Assembly (NCBI RefSeq): GCF_030694085.1
Contig: NZ_JAUXZE010000079.1
Span: 1-37,959, forward strand
From: Tabrizicola sp.
GTDB lineage: Bacteria > Pseudomonadota > Alphaproteobacteria > Rhodobacterales > Rhodobacteraceae
Length of the DNA stretch: 37,959 nucleotides
Direction of reading: 5' to 3'
Below are positions 33,586 through 37,959 of the stretch, one piece after another. The translations under genes were made by a program, and so were the position numbers. Below the pieces are notes generated by a model. That model searched no databases. It was not told the origin of the DNA and was given only the letters and a program-made list of their open reading frames with translations. Numbering within the stretch: the stretch's first letter is position 1; each line of letters begins with the position of its first letter.

Positions 33586-34455
33586 GAGATCAACGCTCAG
33601 GCCCGGTGCGAGGCCGAGCTTGATTTTCGCGAGCAGGTCATCTCGGTCAAGCCCCGCCGACTGACCGATGTGAAAGGCCAGCAGACCGATGACGTAATGA
33701 TATGCAAAATGCGAGATTGAAGGCGTGTAAATGTCGATCTCCTCGAAAACCGACAGTTCAAGGATGATGTCGGCCTTGCGAGAAAGCGGCGTATGAGGCG
33801 CAGTCAGGCCCAACACGATCGCGCCCTGTTTGCGCGCCATGTCGGCGGCGTCCAGCACCTCTTGCGACCGCCCTGTGTGCGAGATGCACAGCGCTACGTC
33901 GCCGGGGGCAAGAAGACTGGAAGCGATGCGCATGAAATGCGCGTCCGCGACAAACGTGGCCTCGAGCCCCAGCCGCATCAGGCGCATAGCGGCCTCTGCC
34001 GCAATCAGGCCAGAAACGGCGACTCCGAAGGTTCGGATGCGGCGCGCGGACCGTAGGGCGCGGATCGCGTCCACCAGCGCCTCGGCATCCAGGCGGTAGA
34101 AAGTCGATGTCAGCGAGGCGACGATCTGCTGCAGATACAGGAATTCCAGTTGTCCGCCGGCAATGTCGATCTCGTTCAGCGCCTGCACGGACTGGTGGAA
34201 ATAGGGGCTCTGCGCGCTCTTTGCCTGCGCCACCGACAGTTTCAGCGCGCGAAATCCGTCGCCGACGAGCAATCGGCTGAAGCGGGTGATCGACGAGGCC
34301 GAGACCCCCGCCGCCTGCGCCACATCGGTGATCGAGGCGCGCAGGAAGAAGTCCACGTCCGCCATAATCAGGTCGGCGATGCGCCTTTCGGCCTTTTGCA
34401 GGGTCGGATAGGCCTTTGTTATGCGGCTAAAGATATCGTTCATGGTCCGGTCCAT
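33577..34455 (-). CDS. RpiR/MurR-family regulator with SIS domain
   Basis: This 292-residue transcription factor has an N-terminal RpiR helix-turn-helix (residues 1-80; SITDVAQAAGVSASSITRFSRLL) and a C-terminal SIS domain (residues ~125-260; RIRTFGVAVSGLIAAEAAM, then CISHTGRSQEVLDAADMARK), which normally binds a phosphosugar. It therefore probably senses a phosphorylated product of one of the FGGY kinases. It lies between the creatininase-like gene and the importer operon on the same strand. The start is uncertain between ATG 34455 and ATG 34443 (MNDIFSRI); neither has a strong ribosome site. Confidence 0.9.
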   Translation of the reverse strand: MDRTMNDIFSRITKAYPTLQKAERRIADLIMADVDFFLRASITDVAQAAGVSASSITRFSRLLVGDGFRALKLSVAQAKSAQSPYFHQSVQALNEIDIAGGQLEFLYLQQIVASLTSTFYRLDAEALVDAIRALRSARRIRTFGVAVSGLIAAEAAMRLMRLGLEATFVADAHFMRIASSLLAPGDVALCISHTGRSQEVLDAADMARKQGAIVLGLTAPHTPLSRKADIILELSVFEEIDIYTPSISHFAYHYVIGLLAFHIGQSAGLDRDDLLAKIKLGLAPGLSVDLPQ

Positions 34456-34491
34456 CGACTGCGCGGTGCGATTGCCCGGGTATGGAGCAGG

Positions 34492-35220
34492 TCAGCCCCC
34501 GGCGCAAATCTCTCGGACGGCCTGGGCCATGCTGTCTGTGAAAACCTGAAGCATCGCGTTACCCTTTTCGGCTGTCCCTAGGGTCGCATCACCGAACACG
34601 CCGCTTTCGCTAAGCTCCCCCATCGGGCGGCCGCCCTGGAAATAGCCACGGTCGAGGTCGGGGTATTCGCGCACCGCCTTTGTCATGTCCACCAGATGCG
34701 GCGCGACGGCGAGCATCAGCGAGGTCTCGAACTCGCAGGCGTGCACGATGCCGTGCCAGGTCGGGCTTTCGCAATGCTTGGCCATAACGGCGGACAGATC
34801 GGGGTAGAACAGTCGCCAGATTTTGACGTTCGGGCTGTCCCACAGCCGGCGCGAGGCGTATTTCATCGTTGCGCTATTGGCCTCGTGGCCGTTGATCAGG
34901 AACACATGGCGCACGCCCTGCACAGCAAGGCTTTCGGCGATCTGGCACAACACATCCTCGAGCGTTCTCTGCTCGATTGTCACAGACCCCGGCGCGTCAC
35001 GCCACACCCACGAATAGCCGAAGGGCATCGCGGGCATGACGGTCGCGCCAGTAGCCTCGGCCACGCGCAGGGCCAGCGCCTCAGCGAGGATCGTATCGAC
35101 GCCGAGCGGTAAGTGACGCCCATGCTGCTCGGTCGCGCCAAGCGGCAGAATGACCGCCGGCAGGTCCGCGATCCGCCGGGCAAAGTCATCACGGCTGAGG
35201 TATCTCGCTTCGACAGTCAT
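34492..35220 (-). CDS. Creatininase-family metallo-hydrolase
   Basis: This 242-residue metal-dependent amidohydrolase has the creatininase fold. Likely metal ligands lie in LPLGATEQHGRHLPLGVDT (E31, H33, D42), in the NGHEANSA motif (H112) and in the HACEFETSLML block (E163 or E165). Family members open lactams, lactones or carbon-carbon bonds in cyclic compounds; one described member opens 3-dehydro-scyllo-inosose in inositol/L-glucose breakdown, but nothing here proves that substrate. Creatinine use is unlikely given the sugar-type neighbours. I start at the ATG at 35220; a TTG at 35232 is the only alternative. It follows the phosphotriesterase-like gene by 35 bases, so it is co-transcribed and probably acts on a ring compound in the same pathway. 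Confidence 0.86.
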   Translation of the reverse strand: MTVEARYLSRDDFARRIADLPAVILPLGATEQHGRHLPLGVDTILAEALALRVAEATGATVMPAMPFGYSWVWRDAPGSVTIEQRTLEDVLCQIAESLAVQGVRHVFLINGHEANSATMKYASRRLWDSPNVKIWRLFYPDLSAVMAKHCESPTWHGIVHACEFETSLMLAVAPHLVDMTKAVREYPDLDRGYFQGGRPMGELSESGVFGDATLGTAEKGNAMLQVFTDSMAQAVREICAGG

Positions 35221-35255
35221 GAATGCTCGCAATCAGATTGTGCGGCCGGGGCGGT

Positions 35256-36170
35256 TCAGAACCGCGCGAGCCAGCGCACAGGGTTGGCCTTGAAGATGCT
35301 GTCGATCGCCTCAGGCGCGATGCCCTCGGCCAGCATCCGCGGTATGAACTTGGTAGCGATGAAGGCAAAGCCCGGCCCGCCGCCATAGCCTGTTAGGTAG
35401 GAGGCGCGCCCCATGTCGCCCGAGATCATCAACCGGTCGGTGTGGCCGGCGGCGATCAGCGCCTTGATGCAAGCGATACGGGTGCTGTCGGGGTGGTATT
35501 TGACCTTTCCCACGCCGTCAAAATGCACCGTGGCGCCCCGCTGCGCGATCTCGGCGTGATACCATGGGTCGGGGTTGCGGTCTGAGTGGCCCACGACCAC
35601 GATCCCGAGATCAACACCCTCGGACTCAAGGATGTCGAGCATCTCGAGGCCCATCGTCCCCGCCTCGGTATGCAGCCAGATCGGCGCGCCGGTTTCGCGG
35701 TGCGCGCGGGCCACCGCGCGGGTTGTCTTGTCCTCGGCGGGGTGGATAACGTTGTAGGAGCCTCCTGATTTCAGATGCCCGGCCTTGTGCTTGCCGCCGT
35801 CCATCCCCTCGACTACGTCGCGCACCAACTTGTCGGCGATGGCATTGACGGGCGTGGTCTCGACCCAGAGCGGAAAGTATGCTGCCTTGTTGAAGCCGCT
35901 GACGGCGACAACTGGGACGCCCGCCTCGGCCGACATTCGGGCCATGGCGGCGGGGTTGCGGCCATAATCCAGCGTCGTCGCCTCGACCAGCAGCGTGCCG
36001 CCAGCTTGGCGGAACAGGATCAGCTCGAGCAATGAACATTCGTAGCTCGACAGCTCGAGGTCGCGATCCTTTTGGTGCGCAGGCGGGTTCGTGATCAGAT
36101 GTTCGTGCGTGTAGACCAGGCCGAGGCCCGGTGTTTCGATGTCGCCGAGGACGGTGCGGATCCGTGACAT
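35256..36170 (-). CDS. Phosphotriesterase-family hydrolase 1
   Basis: This 304-residue TIM-barrel amidohydrolase-superfamily enzyme of the phosphotriesterase (PTE/PHP) group has a complete binuclear-metal set: H22 and H24 (YTHEHL), K134 as the carbamylated lysine (HLKSGG), H167 (IWLHTEAG), H195 (VGHSDRNPDPW) and D252 (ISGDMGR). Relatives hydrolyse lactones or phosphoesters; given the kinases and sugar importer, a sugar lactone or cyclic sugar ester is plausible. GAGGAA precedes the ATG at 36170. It heads the PTE-creatininase-RpiR unit and is divergent from a paralogue that shares the DRNPDPW and GFNKA motifs. Confidence 0.88.
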   Translation of the reverse strand: MSRIRTVLGDIETPGLGLVYTHEHLITNPPAHQKDRDLELSSYECSLLELILFRQAGGTLLVEATTLDYGRNPAAMARMSAEAGVPVVAVSGFNKAAYFPLWVETTPVNAIADKLVRDVVEGMDGGKHKAGHLKSGGSYNVIHPAEDKTTRAVARAHRETGAPIWLHTEAGTMGLEMLDILESEGVDLGIVVVGHSDRNPDPWYHAEIAQRGATVHFDGVGKVKYHPDSTRIACIKALIAAGHTDRLMISGDMGRASYLTGYGGGPGFAFIATKFIPRMLAEGIAPEAIDSIFKANPVRWLARF

Positions 36171-36211
36171 GCCTATTCCTCGTCAACGCCTTGGCGGGGC
36201 GACCCGGCGTT

Positions 36212-36289
36212 GCAAAAATTTTCGCGATAACACCCACCTCTTGCGCTTCTTACTGGTTTTATGGTTATCCTTGTCAAGGAAATTATTTC
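36212..36289. promoter_or_regulatory. Divergent control region with RpiR site B
   Basis: The 135 bases between the two divergent phosphotriesterase-like genes contain GCAAAAATTTTC (36212-36223), an exact copy of the site before the importer operon, and GAAATTATTTC (36279-36289), a perfect 5-1-5 palindrome just upstream of the + strand start. Both are AT-rich islands in GC-rich sequence. The repeated 12-mer links the two transcription units to one regulator, most simply RpiR. No confident -10/-35 pair was placed. Confidence 0.5.
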
Positions 36290-36305
36290 TCTGAGAGAGT
36301 GGCCC

Positions 36306-37277
36306 ATGGCCTTTGTCCGGACAGTCGACGGCGACATTAGCCCTGAAGATCTGGGCGTGACCTATGCCCACGACCACATCTATTGCATCCCAGCGCTGTG
36401 GAAGGAAAAGGGTGACTCCGACCTGCTGCTCGACAGTCACGAGGCGTCGCAGGCGGAGCTTGCGATCTTTGCCCGCGCGGGTGGGCGGACGATCTATGAC
36501 GCGACGGCCATCGACTACGGCCGGGACGTTGGCACGGTCAAGCGTATCGCAAACGCAGCCGGTGTGCAGATCATCGCAACTGCTGGGTTCAACAAGGCGA
36601 TCATGTGGCCCGGCACCATGCCTGGCAAAGGGATAACCTTTGGCCAGTGGATCGCCTCGCTAAGCCGCGCCGAGTTGTGCGCGCATGTGGTGGGCGAGGT
36701 CACAGATGGCATGGACGGAACCACGATCCGGGGGGGCGTGGTTAAGTTCGGGACCGGCTATAACGCGATGTCGGAGGCTGAGATCAAGGTTCTGCTGGCC
36801 GTGCTCGACGCACATAAGGAAACTGGTGCGCCGATCCATTCGCACACCGAGATGGGCACGATGGCGCTGGAACAGCTCGACCTCGTTCGGCGCGAGGGTG
36901 TGGACATGACGCGGTTGACGATTGCCCATCTAGACCGCAATCCCGACCCTTGGATGCACCGCAAGGTCGCCGAGACGGGGGCATTCTTCAGCTTCGACGG
37001 GATCACGCGTGCGAAATACTATTCCGAGGATGTGCGGACGCGTTGCATCCTCGACCTTGTGCGGTGGGGCCATGCGGATCAGGTGATGATCGGCGGTGAC
37101 ATCGCCCGCCGCAGCATGTTCGCGAGTTACGGCGAGGGGGGCCTTGGTATGGGCTTCATCCTGGAAAAATGGGTGCCGCGTTTCATCGAGGAGGCGGGCG
37201 AGGCCGGCTTTGACGGCAAGGCGCTGGTGCACAAGTTTATGGTCGAAAACCCGAAACGCGCGTTTGTTTTCAAATGA
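36306..37277 (+). CDS. Phosphotriesterase-family hydrolase 2
   Basis: This 323-residue PTE-group metallo-hydrolase is a distant paralogue of the divergent gene. Metal ligands are H22 and H24 (YAHDHIYCI), K147 (VVKFGTGYN), H180 (IHSHTEMG), H208 (IAHLDRNPDPW) and D265 (IGGDIARR). It has a longer insert after GFNKA (residues ~100-125), which in this fold shapes the substrate pocket, so the two enzymes probably differ in substrate. I chose the ATG at 36306 with GAGAG upstream; an in-frame ATG at 36261 would add 15 hydrophobic residues that have no counterpart in the paralogue. Its TGA directly abuts the stop of virD4 on the other strand. Confidence 0.88.
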   Translation: MAFVRTVDGDISPEDLGVTYAHDHIYCIPALWKEKGDSDLLLDSHEASQAELAIFARAGGRTIYDATAIDYGRDVGTVKRIANAAGVQIIATAGFNKAIMWPGTMPGKGITFGQWIASLSRAELCAHVVGEVTDGMDGTTIRGGVVKFGTGYNAMSEAEIKVLLAVLDAHKETGAPIHSHTEMGTMALEQLDLVRREGVDMTRLTIAHLDRNPDPWMHRKVAETGAFFSFDGITRAKYYSEDVRTRCILDLVRWGHADQVMIGGDIARRSMFASYGEGGLGMGFILEKWVPRFIEEAGEAGFDGKALVHKFMVENPKRAFVFK

Positions 37278-37958
37278 TCAGCTATGCTCTGAGATGATTG
37301 CTCTCGTCGTCTGAACAGCCGCCACCAGCCCCATTCTATCTGCTTCACTCAGCCCCAGTCGAGCCGGATCGAACGACAACTGACTTGTCCCAGCACCACC
37401 TGCCGCAGCGCTTGCCGCTCGGCCCCGCGTGCGATTTGACACGGCTACACTCGGAACCTGTGTGTCCGTCGTCGGTGCCTCAACTGCCTTGGATGCGCCT
37501 TCTGCTCCAGAATCCCTAGCCCCCGCAGCCGCCCGCACCTCTTGGAGTTCCTGTTTCAGCTTTTCCACGGTCTCCCGTGTCTCGGTCATCTGCCGATCTC
37601 GCCGCAGCCCGTCCTCATCTGGGTATGGGAAACTCCCCGCCTGACCCGCATGCAGAACCTTCAAGGCCGGGTCCTCGAAATACTTGATCCGCCGCGCCCG
37701 GATCGGCATCTGTGCGTCAATCACGAGGATCACTTCGTCCAGGTCCATGCGCCGGGCCTGATCCTCGGTCAGCAGCGGCGTGTCCTCTGTCCGCTCGGAA
37801 ACACTGCGCCCCTCGAATGGATTGCGACCAACGGCGCGGGACCGCGTGACCACGCGCTTGGTGGTCTTGCCCACGGCCTGGCTTAACTCTTCGATGGTCT
37901 TCTGCTCGGACGGGGTGAGGTAGAGCTTCACGCCCGCGCCGCCCTGCAGGGAACGGCG
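37278..37958 (-). CDS. virD4: VirD4/TraG coupling protein, C-terminal part
   Basis: The last 226 residues of a type IV coupling protein, the hexameric ATPase that delivers DNA to the secretion channel. The gene continues off the right edge; the frame is open to the last bases, and the first in-frame GTG is simply an internal Val. Recognisable is the segment YLTPSEQKTIEELSQAVGK, a basic linker, LLTEDQARRMDLDEVILVI and ARRIKYFEDPALK, which matches the end of the motor domain of VirD4/TraG proteins. It is followed by an Ala/Glu/Arg-rich tail (residues ~120-200) with a short coiled-coil-like helix (TRETVEKLKQELQEV). The Walker motifs lie outside the window. Its presence shows that the cargo sits between the two parts of one conjugation system. 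Confidence 0.85.
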   Translation of the reverse strand, partial: RRSLQGGAGVKLYLTPSEQKTIEELSQAVGKTTKRVVTRSRAVGRNPFEGRSVSERTEDTPLLTEDQARRMDLDEVILVIDAQMPIRARRIKYFEDPALKVLHAGQAGSFPYPDEDGLRRDRQMTETRETVEKLKQELQEVRAAAGARDSGAEGASKAVEAPTTDTQVPSVAVSNRTRGRAASAAAGGAGTSQLSFDPARLGLSEADRMGLVAAVQTTRAIISEHS

Positions 37959-37959
37959 C

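Noticed and set aside
1..37959. CRISPR array, tRNA or rRNA genes, origin iterons
   Set aside because: No regularly spaced repeats, cloverleaf patterns or rRNA-like segments were recognised by eye in the gaps between genes. A dedicated scan could still find a short one.

Overview
The window looks like part of a plasmid or other conjugative replicon from an alphaproteobacterium, most likely of the Rhodobacterales. That placement is inferred from GC-rich coding sequence, the style of the proteins and the gene content, without a database search. Type IV secretion genes lie at both edges: the end of a virB operon (virB11, a small exported protein, virB6; 1-2414, + strand) on the left, and the C-terminal part of the coupling-protein gene virD4 (37278-37958, - strand) on the right. 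The roughly 35 kb between them is almost entirely catabolic cargo.

The cargo has three modules, each with its own importer class and its own local regulator. Module 1 (about 4.3-13.3 kb, extended to 14.8 kb by an insertion sequence) is an amide module. It holds an acetamidase/formamidase and an XRE-cupin regulator on the - strand. Divergently on the + strand it holds a nitrilase-superfamily amidase, a complete urea/short-chain-amide type ABC importer (Tat-exported binding protein, two permeases, two ATPases) and an M20 metallo-hydrolase. An MFS exporter of the fosmidomycin-resistance type (2842-4032) precedes it. An IS5-family element (about 13277-14763), whose transposase carries an internal stop, sits in the last codons of the M20 gene.

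Module 2 (14979-25774) is a pyroglutamyl-peptide module. One nine-gene - strand operon encodes a family-5 peptide-binding protein, two permeases, two ATPases, pyrrolidone-carboxylate peptidase (pcp) and 5-oxoprolinase (pxpB-pxpC-pxpA). The implied route is import of the peptide, release of the N-terminal 5-oxoproline, and ATP-dependent opening to glutamate. A MarR-type regulator and a divergent MetX-like alpha/beta-hydrolase lie beside it. A strong two-sided hairpin terminator (25847-25894) closes this module against the next.

Module 3 (25942-37277) is a sugar or sugar-lactone module with no obvious textbook counterpart. It holds a ribose-class ABC importer (binding protein, double-domain ATPase, two permeases), two tandem FGGY kinases, an RpiR regulator with a SIS domain, a creatininase-family hydrolase and two divergent phosphotriesterase-family hydrolases. 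No dehydrogenase, isomerase or aldolase is present. The last gene stops directly against virD4: the palindrome TGATCA supplies both stop codons.

No tRNA, rRNA, CRISPR array or replication origin was recognised.
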